Shown here piece by piece: positions 1 through 5,319 of a stretch of DNA of 5,319 nt. Under the pieces are notes generated by a model. That model was not told where the DNA came from. It did no database searches and saw only the letters and a list, made by a program, of their open reading frames with translations. Origin of the DNA: Nitrospirota bacterium (lineage in GTDB: Bacteria; Nitrospirota; Thermodesulfovibrionia; Thermodesulfovibrionales; UBA6898); contig JAJYLU010000175.1 of the NCBI GenBank assembly GCA_021787505.1, positions 1 to 5,319 on the forward strand, in the 5' to 3' direction. The translations under genes were made by a program, and so were the position numbers. How positions within the stretch are numbered: the stretch's first letter is position 1; each line of letters opens with the position of its first letter.

Positions 1-1
1 G

Positions 2-550
2 GGAGGGGCCTTCTACGGTCCGAAGATCGACATCAAGGTGAAGGATTCCCTTGGAAGGGCCTGGCAATGCAGCACGATACAGGTCGACTTCAACCTTCCG
101 GAAAGGTTCGACGTCACCTACCGCGGGACGGACGGGAAAGAGCACAGGCCGATTATGGTCCACAGGGCATTGATGGGATCTCTCGAACGGTTCTTCGGGG
201 TCCTGATCGAGCATTATGCCGGTGCCTTTCCTCTCTGGCTCGCTCCGGTGCAGCTGTCGGTGCTGACGATCTCGGAGCGCCACGCAGCATATGCCGAGAG
301 TCTTGAGGCGGCACTCATGGCCCGCGGGGTGAGGGCAGAGCTTGATATCGACAGCGAAAAGATAGGGAATAAGATAAGAAAGAGCACTATTCGAAAGGTC
401 CCTTATTCGGTTATAATAGGCGACAAAGAGGCAGCTGAGAACATAGTTATGTTGAGAAGGCGAAATGGGGAGAATTTTGGCCCATTCGGTGTGGAAGAAT
501 TGATATCTTTTCTTCTTGAAAAGATAAACTCCAGGGAGGTGCAAACATAA
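2..550 (+). CDS. thrS: Threonyl-tRNA synthetase, C-terminal part (5' end outside window)
   Basis: Class II aminoacyl-tRNA synthetase that attaches threonine to tRNA-Thr in the cytoplasm. Only the last 182 residues are present, against about 640 in the full protein; the reading frame is already open at position 2. The visible part starts in the catalytic core with GGAFYGPKID, followed by RAWQCSTIQ, whose Q22, C23 and Q27 (window numbering) match active-site residues of E. coli ThrRS. Class II motif 3 follows (VHRALMGSLERFFG), in which H54 matches the third zinc ligand (E. coli His511) and R63 the motif 3 arginine. From about residue 75 comes the anticodon-binding domain (APVQLSVLTI, then KIGNKIRKSTIRKVPY and GDKEA), complete to the C-terminus. 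The TAA stop at 548-550 overlaps the proposed infC start by two bases, so the two genes are probably co-transcribed and translationally coupled. Identification is very secure; the missing N-terminal editing domains cannot be judged. Confidence 0.97.
   Translation, partial: GGAFYGPKIDIKVKDSLGRAWQCSTIQVDFNLPERFDVTYRGTDGKEHRPIMVHRALMGSLERFFGVLIEHYAGAFPLWLAPVQLSVLTISERHAAYAESLEAALMARGVRAELDIDSEKIGNKIRKSTIRKVPYSVIIGDKEAAENIVMLRRRNGENFGPFGVEELISFLLEKINSREVQT
533..541 (+). promoter_or_regulatory. Strong Shine-Dalgarno that fixes the infC start at ATA
   Basis: AGGGAGGTG lies inside the last codons of thrS. The six bases GCAAAC separate the GGAGGT core (535-540) from the ATA codon at 547. No ATG, GTG or TTG lies at a usable distance downstream of it in the infC frame. 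The site therefore argues for the non-canonical ATA as initiator. The match to the anti-SD and the spacing are seen directly; its use is inferred. Confidence 0.75.
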
Positions 551-1059
551 GCGGCAGGGATGTTGGTAAGAACATTCGGGTAAACGAGCAGATACGGACA
601 AGAGAAATAAGGGTCATCGGCAGCGAGGGGGAACAACTCGGCGTGATGTCGGTCAGAGAGGCGCTCAGCAGGGCCGCCGACAGGGGGCTTGACTTGGTCG
701 AGGTATCCCCGACCGCCGTGCCTCCCGTATGCAAGATCCTCGATTTCGGGAAATATAAATACCAGCTCAACAAAAAGCATGCCCAGAGGAAGACGATAGA
801 TGTAAAAGAGGTCAAGGTGAGGCCCCAGGTGAGTGAGCACGACCTCGGGCTGAAGATACGGAACATCAACCGTTTTATAGAGGAAGGCGACAAGGCGAAG
901 GTCGTCATGTATTTCAGGGGACGGGAAATTGTTCGGCCTGAACTCGGGATGAAGGTCTTCGAAAAGATCACCCAGCAGCTTGTGGGGAAATTCCAGATTG
1001 AGCAGCAGCCGAGGCTTGAGGGCAACCACATTACGATGGTTGTCGCCCCCAAAGCATAA
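547..1059 (+). CDS. infC: Translation initiation factor IF-3, probable ATA start
   Basis: IF3 binds the 30S subunit, prevents premature 50S joining and proofreads start codon-anticodon pairing. With the ATA at 547 as start the protein is 170 residues, the usual bacterial size. The N domain (about 10-79) contains RVNEQIR, GEQLGV, REAL, DLVEVSP and PPVCKILDFGKYKY. The linker KKHAQRKTIDVKEVKVRP leads into the C domain (about 85-169) with FIEEGDKAKV, FRGREIV and the ending MVVAPKA. The frame is open only from 520, and between there and GTG 643 no ATG, GTG or TTG occurs. Starting at GTG 643 would delete 32 residues, including the conserved RVNEQIR strand. ATA 547 has an ideal SD and overlaps the thrS stop (ATAA). 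ATT at 574 is a weaker alternative. Rare initiators are known for infC (AUU in E. coli) and let IF3 repress itself; the same control is inferred here. Identity is certain, start codon likely. Confidence 0.93.
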   Translation: MSGRDVGKNIRVNEQIRTREIRVIGSEGEQLGVMSVREALSRAADRGLDLVEVSPTAVPPVCKILDFGKYKYQLNKKHAQRKTIDVKEVKVRPQVSEHDLGLKIRNINRFIEEGDKAKVVMYFRGREIVRPELGMKVFEKITQQLVGKFQIEQQPRLEGNHITMVVAPKA

Positions 1060-1141
1060 CGGCGGGGAAGCGGACAGGACGTCAGATATTGGAGGGTCCG
1101 CCGGCGTCTCATCGTTCGCTGGGGGACGTAGCAAGTGTGCC

Positions 1142-1170
1142 GTGACAAATATTTTTTTTTTAGGTATACT
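1142..1170 (+). promoter_or_regulatory. Candidate sigma70-type promoter upstream of rpmI
   Basis: A -35-like GTGACA (1142-1147, five of six bases of TTGACA) and a -10-like TATACT (1165-1170, five of six bases of TATAAT) are separated by exactly 17 bp. The spacer contains a run of ten T (1152-1161), giving an AT-rich, probably bent segment inside a GC-rich genome. A start near 1177 would give a leader of about 77 nt before rpmI. This would let rpmI-rplT-pheS-pheT be transcribed independently of thrS-infC. It is a consensus match only; no start site is known. Confidence 0.55.
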
Positions 1171-1185
1171 ACATATCTTGTTTCT

Positions 1186-1234
1186 AACGAGGGAAAAGGG
1201 GTTGCGGAATATCGTTCCGGGACCGATTCCCGTT
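1186..1234 (+). promoter_or_regulatory. Imperfect hairpin in the rpmI leader, candidate ribosomal-protein operator
   Basis: The leader can fold into one long arm. AAC (1186-1188) pairs with GTT (1232-1234). After a GA bulge, GGGAA (1191-1195) pairs with TTCCC (1227-1231). After an internal loop, GGT (1200-1202) pairs with ACC (1222-1224). After a small TG/GG loop, CGGAA (1205-1209) pairs with TTCCG (1215-1219) around the loop TATCG. That is 16 base pairs interrupted by purine-rich internal loops, ending nine bases before the GGAGG of rpmI (1244-1248). L20 is a known autogenous repressor of infC-rpmI-rplT operons in E. coli and B. subtilis, where it binds leader structures that mimic its 23S rRNA site. 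An L20 operator here is inference: pairing was found by eye and I did not match it to a known leader family. Confidence 0.4.
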
Positions 1235-1253
1235 TACTATCACGGAGGAAGAG

Positions 1254-1451
1254 ATGCCAAAGCTAAAGACGCATAGGGGCGCGGCAAAGCGGTTCAAGGT
1301 GACCGCCACTGGAAAGATCAAGAGGGGGAAGGGCTTTAAAAGCCACCTCCTGACCAGCAAGCCGTCCAAGAGGACGAGGAAACTGAGAACCGCCACACTC
1401 GTTTCCGAAAGCGATTACGACGGGATAAAAAAGCTGTTGCCGTACATGTAA
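1254..1451 (+). CDS. rpmI: 50S ribosomal protein L35
   Basis: Small basic protein of the large ribosomal subunit, 65 residues, the normal length for L35. The signature [17 protein letters not shown] opens the protein, followed by a Lys/Arg-rich middle ([11 protein letters not shown]), the SKRTRKLR segment and the typical ending KKLLPYM. The ATG at 1254 is preceded by GGAGG (1244-1248) with a five-base spacer, so the start is secure. The gene sits 194 nt after infC, behind a candidate promoter and leader hairpin. It is followed by a 116-nt gap before rplT, longer than usual because of an inserted inverted repeat. Confidence 0.97.
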   Translation: MPKLKTHRGAAKRFKVTATGKIKRGKGFKSHLLTSKPSKRTRKLRTATLVSESDYDGIKKLLPYM

Positions 1452-1470
1452 CGACGGCGAAATGTAAAAA

Positions 1471-1540
1471 GTGAAAGGTGAAAAGTAACGAATCGAAGAT
1501 CGTTACTCCATCATGTGCAGGAGGGCTTTTCACTTTTCAC
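1471..1540 (+). repeat. Heptamer-based inverted repeat between rpmI and rplT
   Basis: The left arm 1471-1485 (GTGAAAGGTGAAAAG) pairs along all 15 positions with the right arm 1526-1540 (CTTTTCACTTTTCAC). The only imperfection is one G-T wobble, and three more A-T pairs follow after one outer mismatch. Directly inside the left arm is a second perfect hairpin, TAACGA (1486-1491) with TCGTTA (1500-1505). The arms are built from seven-base units: GTGAAAG, GTGAAAA, GTAACGA on the left, and TTTTCAC, TTTTCAC, GTTTAAC on the right, the last running to 1547. The unpaired 3' side of the interior carries AGGAGGG (1519-1525) without a start codon behind it. The element ends 16 nt before the rplT Shine-Dalgarno. 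It could be an interspersed palindromic repeat of this genome, an mRNA stabiliser or attenuator, or an rplT operator. The structure is certain, the role unknown. Confidence 0.8.
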
Positions 1541-1567
1541 GTTTAACTGATTTTCGAGGAGGAGAAG

Positions 1568-1924
1568 ATGCCGAGGGCAAAAGGTGGTTTCAAGACAAGA
1601 CAAAGAAGGAAAAAGATACTCGACAGGGCGAAGGGCTATTATGGCGGCAGGAGCCGCCTGTACAGGACTGCGACCGAAGCCGTCGACAAGGGACTCCAGT
1701 ATGCATACCGGGACAGGAAGGCGAAAAAGCGCGAGTTCAGGTCTCTCTGGATCACGAGGATAAGCGCCGCGGTCCGTGCGATGGGTCTCAATTACAGCCA
1801 GTTCATGAACGGGCTGAAGAAGGCGGAAATTGCGCTCGACAGAAGGGCCCTGGCTGAACTTGCCTACAGTGATCCGAAGGCCTTCGGGCTGATCGCAGAA
1901 AAAGTTAAGACGCAGTTGGCTTAG
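1568..1924 (+). CDS. rplT: 50S ribosomal protein L20
   Basis: L20 binds 23S rRNA early in large-subunit assembly and in several bacteria also represses its own operon through the mRNA leader. The product is 118 residues, identical in length to E. coli L20. It has the long basic N-terminal extension ([20 protein letters not shown]), then [40 protein letters not shown], and the globular C-terminal part with [11 protein letters not shown], the family signature region. The ATG is preceded by AGGAGG (1557-1562) with a five-base spacer. The TAG stop lies nine bases upstream of the pheS start, so pheS translation is probably coupled to rplT. Nothing is truncated or unusual in the protein itself. Confidence 0.98.
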   Translation: MPRAKGGFKTRQRRKKILDRAKGYYGGRSRLYRTATEAVDKGLQYAYRDRKAKKREFRSLWITRISAAVRAMGLNYSQFMNGLKKAEIALDRRALAELAYSDPKAFGLIAEKVKTQLA

Positions 1925-1933
1925 CACAGTCCG

Positions 1934-2980
1934 GTGGATGAACGACTTTCGCCAGATCAGCTATTCAGTTCATTATCGCAGATAGAAACAGAGTTCCGCT
2001 CCGACGTAGAAGGGGCGGCGGACCTCGCCGGCCTCCAGCAGATCAAGACAAAATATACGGGGAAAAAAGGGCTCCTCACCGCGAGGATGAAGGCCCTTTC
2101 CTCGATCACCGACCCCGCGCAAAAGAAGGAATTCGGCAAAAGACTCAACGAAGTAAAGAACATCATTGAAGAGACGATAAAGGGCAAAGAACTCTCTCTG
2201 AGGGAAGGCGAAAAAGAGAGAAGGCTCCTCACCGAAAAGATCGACGTCACCCTTCCCGGCAAATCCACGCAGTTCGGCAGAAGACACCCGATCAACCAGG
2301 TCCTTGGCGAGATCAAGGATATCTTCGTCTCGATGGGATTCGGCATAGAAGACGGTCCCGAGGTAGAACTTGATCATTACAATTTCGAGGCCCTGAACAT
2401 CCCCAAAGACCATCCCGCCCGCGACATGCAGGACACGTTCTACGTCTCGGATGATGTAGTGCTGAGGACCCATACCTCACCCGTTCAGGTGAGGGTGATG
2501 GAGAAGAGACAACCGCCGCTGAAGATAATCGCTCCGGGGAAAGTATACCGGTGCGACGCCGACGTCTCACACACCGCCATGTTCCACCAGGTCGAGGGGC
2601 TTATGGTCGATACCGGTATCTCTTTCAGCGATCTTAAGGGTGTGCTCGAGCTCTTCATCCACAGTTTCTTCGGCAAGGAAACGCCGGTCAGGTTTCGTCC
2701 GAGCTACTTCCCCTTCACCGAGCCGAGCGCGGAGGTGGATATCGGCTGTGTCTTTTGTAAAGGAAAGGGATGCCGCGTCTGCAAGACCACCGGCTGGCTG
2801 GAGGTCCTCGGCTCCGGACTCGTGAACCCGCGGGTCTTCGAAATGGCCGGCTACGACCCTGACAAGTATTCAGGGTTCGCCTTCGGCATGGGCGTCGAGA
2901 GGATGACGATGCTGAAATACGCGATAGACGACATCCGGCTCTTCTACGAGAACGACGTCAGGTTCCTGAGGCAGTTTTAG
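1934..2980 (+). CDS. pheS: Phenylalanyl-tRNA synthetase alpha subunit, GTG start
   Basis: Catalytic alpha subunit of the alpha2-beta2 PheRS, which charges tRNA-Phe. It has 348 residues, slightly above the family norm. Residues 1-110 look like the N-terminal tRNA-contacting coiled coil (YTGKKGLLTARMKAL at 41-55). The class II core follows: motif 1 region with HPINQVLGEI (118-127), RTHTSPVQVR (179-188), motif 2 VYRCDAD with HTAMFHQVEG (204-222), the phenylalanine pocket FTEPSAEVD (261-269) and motif 3 GFAFGMGVERM (314-324). An insert carries four cysteines, C272, C275, C280 and C283, in CxxC-x4-CxxC spacing, a probable zinc knuckle not found in E. coli PheS. The GTG at 1934 is the only plausible start: an in-frame TAG (the rplT stop) lies 12 nt upstream and no ATG, GTG or TTG follows until codon 52. 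No clear Shine-Dalgarno precedes it. The TAG stop overlaps the GTG of the next ORF. Confidence 0.97.
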   Translation: MDERLSPDQLFSSLSQIETEFRSDVEGAADLAGLQQIKTKYTGKKGLLTARMKALSSITDPAQKKEFGKRLNEVKNIIEETIKGKELSLREGEKERRLLTEKIDVTLPGKSTQFGRRHPINQVLGEIKDIFVSMGFGIEDGPEVELDHYNFEALNIPKDHPARDMQDTFYVSDDVVLRTHTSPVQVRVMEKRQPPLKIIAPGKVYRCDADVSHTAMFHQVEGLMVDTGISFSDLKGVLELFIHSFFGKETPVRFRPSYFPFTEPSAEVDIGCVFCKGKGCRVCKTTGWLEVLGSGLVNPRVFEMAGYDPDKYSGFAFGMGVERMTMLKYAIDDIRLFYENDVRFLRQF

Positions 2981-3231
2981 TGGATGTGAACATGTATAAA
3001 AAGCCTATTGCGAGGGCAGACAGGCTGAAAGACGCCATACAATCGGCAGGATTTAATGTTGATTCACGTAAACGCAGGCTGCAGCAAAATGTTTTCCCGG
3101 CATGGTGGGCTGGTTTTTCAATTGTTCTTAGCGGAGCCTCGACTATGGAGTATTTCAGTCCATCCGCCCTTGTTTTCTTCACAGCGTCAGGGGTTGATTT
3201 AGGAATGTCGCAGCATGGTGAAGTGATATGA
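2980..3231 (+). CDS. Unrecognised small ORF between pheS and pheT
   Basis: Predicted 83 residues; I do not recognise the family. The frame starts with GTG 2980, sharing its G with the pheS stop, or ATG 2992 (79 residues). Its TGA stop overlaps the pheT start (ATGA). GAGG at 2968-2971 could serve as Shine-Dalgarno for GTG 2980. The N-terminal third is basic (ARADRLKDAI, DSRKRRLQQN), followed by a more hydrophobic stretch from about residue 41 with WWAGFSIVLSG and SALVFFTASGVDLG. There is no signal peptide and no clear membrane helix. By hand count the segment is about 47% GC, against roughly 55-58% in the neighbours. Its non-initiator valine codons are five GTT, two GTG and no GTC, whereas pheS mostly uses GTC. 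pheS and pheT are normally adjacent, so this looks like an insertion. It may be a real operon gene, a remnant of a mobile or repeated sequence, or non-coding spacer that happens to be open. Confidence 0.4.
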   Translation: MDVNMYKKPIARADRLKDAIQSAGFNVDSRKRRLQQNVFPAWWAGFSIVLSGASTMEYFSPSALVFFTASGVDLGMSQHGEVI

Positions 3232-5288
3232 AAGTCTCGTTTGAGTGGCTGAAGGAATTTGTCGACGTTAGGGTTTCCCCGACGGAGGTTGCGGACAGGC
3301 TGACGATGGCAGGCCTCGAGATAGAAGGCATGGAACCTGCGGGCGACGACATTGTCTTTGAAGTGAACGTTACCCCGAACAGGCCGGACTGCCTGAGCAT
3401 CCTCGGGGTCGCAAGGGAGGTGGCAGCTGCATTCGATGTGCCTCTTAAGACCCCGACTACAGGAATTCAGGGAGACCTGCCAGCTTCCGAAGTGGCGGTC
3501 GAAATCCTCGATTCGGCGCTCTGCAACCGGTACACCGGAAGGCTGATCAAGGGCGTAATCGTGGGCGACACTCCCGAATGGATGAAAAAACGCCTGGAAA
3601 TATGCGGTGTGCGCTCCCTCAATAACAATATCGTCGATATCACGAACTATGTGCTTATCGAACTCGGCCATCCCCTGCATGCATTCGATGCGGACAAACT
3701 TTTCGGGTCCAAAATAAGGGTCGCACGTGCAGGGGAGGGAAGGAAGATCACGACCCTCGACGGCGCGGACCGGGAACTGTCTCCGGACATGCTTCTGATA
3801 TGGGACGGGAAGGAGCCTGTGGCGATCGCCGGCGTAATGGGAGGAGAGGCGTCGAGCGTGACCTCCGAAACACAAAATATCTTTCTTGAAAGCGCTTATT
3901 TCGAGCCGACATCGATCAGAAGGACGTCCAAGGCGCTCGGACTGAAGACCGAATCCTCTTACCGTTTCGAGAGGGGGACGGACATCGTCTTCCTCGAAAA
4001 CGCGCTTAACAGGGCCGCGCTGCTGATGCGGGAGACGGGCGGCGGAAAGATCCATGAGATCGTCGACGCCTATCCCGAAAGATATGTCCCGCCGGCGGTG
4101 GAAGCCGGATACGACAAGGTGAATTCCCTGCTCGGCACTTCGATCACGAAAGAGGAGATGCGGACCCTGCTGGAGAGGATCGGGATCAGCACGGAAGACA
4201 GGGGCGAAAAACTGATCGCCTTTCCTCCGCCTTTCAGAAGGGACATCAGGGCATACTACGATATTGTCGAGGAAGTGGCGAGGACCTACGGGTTCGGAAA
4301 TATCGCCGCGAGAAACCCGAAGACCGGACTTTCCACCGGCATTCTCAACAAGAGGGAGAGGAACTTCGGCAGAGTGAAAGAGGCGATCAGGGTGTCCGGG
4401 TTTACGGAAGTAATCAACTACAGCTTTATGAACGGGGCTGACCTGGACATGCTTCTGATTCCTCCCGATGACTTCAGGAGGAGGTATGTGAGGGTAATGA
4501 ACCCGCTGCGGCAGGAAGATTCTCTTATGCGGACGACGCTGGTGCCTTCTCTCATGAAAAACTTCCTGTATAACCTGTCGAGGGGGACGAGGGATATCCG
4601 ATTTTTCGAGTGCGCAAGGGTCTTTATCGACGGCGGCGGACCGCTGCCGCTTGAAGAGCTCATGTTAGGCGGAATCCTGTTCCGGGAAAATCTGCCGTGT
4701 CTCTGGAAGGAGGAGGCGCCGCCTTTTTTCGTGGTAAAGGGCGCGCTCGATTCGCTCTGCGGAGAGATGAAGATAAAGGGCTTTTCCTACGTCCCTTCCG
4801 ACGAAGCATTTCTTCACAGGGGAAAGTCTGCCGACGTTATGCTTGGCGCCGCAAAGGTCGGTTTCATCGGCGAACTGACACCGGGCGTGGTCGATAAACT
4901 GGATCTCAAGGTATCCAAACCCGAGATCGTGGTCTTTGAACTGAATCTCGAAAAACTACATGCGGCTGTGCCCGAAAACTTAACCTATTCGCCGATCCCG
5001 AAATACCCGGCGGTCGAGCGAGATATTGCGATCATCCTCGATGAAGGTCTGTCGGCTGCCGGGGTGATGGAAGAATTGAAGGGATACCGGACTGAGTATA
5101 TCGAAGGGGTGGAACTCTTCGATCACTACAAGGGGAAGAACATCCCGCAGGGAAGGAAGAGCCTCGGCTACAGGATAACCTACCGTTGTGCCGACAGGAC
5201 GCTTACCGATGATGAGGTCGAGACGATCCACACCGATCTGGTCGCATACATCATTCGAAAAACGGGCGGTGAGCTAAGAGGAGTGTAG
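3228..5288 (+). CDS. pheT: Phenylalanyl-tRNA synthetase beta subunit lacking the tRNA-binding OB domain
   Basis: Beta subunit of PheRS; it completes the synthetase and carries the editing site that hydrolyses Tyr-tRNA-Phe. It has 686 residues, while bacterial PheT is usually near 800. The N-terminal B1 part is normal (MKVSFEWLKEFVD to TMAGLEIEG, 1-34). It then passes through only about ten residues into EVNVTPNRPDCLSILGVAREV (45-65), so the roughly 110-residue EMAP-II-like OB domain normally located there is absent. The B3/B4 editing domain is complete: DITNYV (137-142), LGHPLHAFD (146-154), AGVMGGE (201-207), ESAYFEP (221-227). T139, N140, H151 and E221 sit where editing-pocket residues of Thermus PheT lie. 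B5 (about 292-358), the B6/B7 synthetase-like region (LRQEDSLMRTTLVPSLM, 427-443) and the C-terminal FDX-ACB domain (YSPIPKYPAVERDIA to the end) are present. The start ATG is preceded by GGTG (3217-3220) and overlaps the stop of the upstream ORF. Confidence 0.96.
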   Translation: MKVSFEWLKEFVDVRVSPTEVADRLTMAGLEIEGMEPAGDDIVFEVNVTPNRPDCLSILGVAREVAAAFDVPLKTPTTGIQGDLPASEVAVEILDSALCNRYTGRLIKGVIVGDTPEWMKKRLEICGVRSLNNNIVDITNYVLIELGHPLHAFDADKLFGSKIRVARAGEGRKITTLDGADRELSPDMLLIWDGKEPVAIAGVMGGEASSVTSETQNIFLESAYFEPTSIRRTSKALGLKTESSYRFERGTDIVFLENALNRAALLMRETGGGKIHEIVDAYPERYVPPAVEAGYDKVNSLLGTSITKEEMRTLLERIGISTEDRGEKLIAFPPPFRRDIRAYYDIVEEVARTYGFGNIAARNPKTGLSTGILNKRERNFGRVKEAIRVSGFTEVINYSFMNGADLDMLLIPPDDFRRRYVRVMNPLRQEDSLMRTTLVPSLMKNFLYNLSRGTRDIRFFECARVFIDGGGPLPLEELMLGGILFRENLPCLWKEEAPPFFVVKGALDSLCGEMKIKGFSYVPSDEAFLHRGKSADVMLGAAKVGFIGELTPGVVDKLDLKVSKPEIVVFELNLEKLHAAVPENLTYSPIPKYPAVERDIAIILDEGLSAAGVMEELKGYRTEYIEGVELFDHYKGKNIPQGRKSLGYRITYRCADRTLTDDEVETIHTDLVAYIIRKTGGELRGV

Positions 5289-5319
5289 CTTCAGGCTTGT
5301 CTGCCTCCCCCTGATCTTC

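Noticed and set aside
643..1059. infC called from the GTG at 643
   Set aside because: It would remove 32 conserved N-terminal residues including RVNEQIR, which are present in frame upstream, and would give only 138 residues instead of about 170.
403..1134. Long antisense ORFs opposite thrS-infC (243 and 233 codons)
   Set aside because: They are shadows of the real genes: no recognisable domain, they span thrS, infC and spacer alike, and the + strand proteins are unmistakable.
1105..1161. Rho-independent terminator after infC
   Set aside because: There is a T10 tract (1152-1161), but the nearest stem (CGTCTC 1105-1110 with GGGACG 1123-1128) is weak and ends 23 nt before the T run. The T tract fits better as the spacer of the promoter.
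980..1276. 98-codon ORF bridging infC and rpmI
   Set aside because: Out of frame with both genes, no Shine-Dalgarno and no family resemblance; the gap is better explained by promoter and leader.
1513..1857. ORF of 114 codons starting in the rpmI-rplT gap
   Set aside because: It overlaps rplT out of frame and its start lies inside the inverted repeat; rplT is the certain gene here.
2980..3231. MITE or insertion sequence with terminal inverted repeats between pheS and pheT
   Set aside because: I compared both ends by eye and found no convincing terminal inverted repeat or target duplication, so the mobile element label is not supported, although an insertion origin remains possible.
2958..4055. 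365-codon antisense ORF covering the pheS end, the orphan ORF and the pheT 5' half
   Set aside because: It lies mostly opposite conserved pheT coding sequence and its translation is low-complexity shadow protein with no family signature. I also looked at its part opposite 2980-3231 as an alternative gene and recognised nothing.

Overview
The window carries one collinear block of translation genes, all on the + strand: the 3' end of thrS, then infC, rpmI, rplT, pheS, a small unrecognised ORF, and pheT. This is the classic bacterial order known from E. coli and many other phyla. The genome is a mid-GC bacterium (roughly 55-58% GC in the genes) that uses many AGG and ATA codons. That, plus a four-cysteine insert in PheS, is compatible with a Nitrospirota or deltaproteobacterial-type lineage, but the phylum assignment is a low-confidence guess.

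Layout: 2-550 is the C-terminal part of threonyl-tRNA synthetase. Its stop overlaps the apparent start of infC (547-1059), which has no ATG, GTG or TTG at the correct N-terminus and seems to start at ATA behind a strong Shine-Dalgarno. The 194-nt gap 1060-1253 holds a good sigma70-type promoter and a long imperfect hairpin just before the rpmI ribosome-binding site. rpmI (1254-1451) and rplT (1568-1924) encode L35 and L20. Between them lies a 70-nt inverted repeat made of GTGAAAA-like heptamers. pheS (1934-2980) follows rplT after 9 nt. A 252-nt segment (2980-3231) with an unrecognised 83-codon ORF of different composition separates pheS from pheT (3228-5288). The last 31 nt after pheT show no recognisable feature.

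How the genes work together: ThrRS and PheRS (PheS2PheT2) charge tRNAs, IF3 controls start-codon fidelity and subunit dissociation, and L35 and L20 are large-subunit proteins. Control probably acts at several levels. IF3 may autoregulate through its own poor start codon. An internal promoter and leader may set ribosomal protein output separately from thrS-infC. Tight spacing suggests translational coupling of rplT-pheS and of the small ORF with pheT.

The departures from a textbook operon are: the AUA start of infC; a PheT that lacks the whole EMAP-II-like tRNA-binding OB domain (686 residues instead of about 800) while keeping the other domains; the orphan ORF between the two PheRS subunit genes; and the heptamer palindrome between rpmI and rplT. 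I see no transposase, CRISPR, phage or defence genes.
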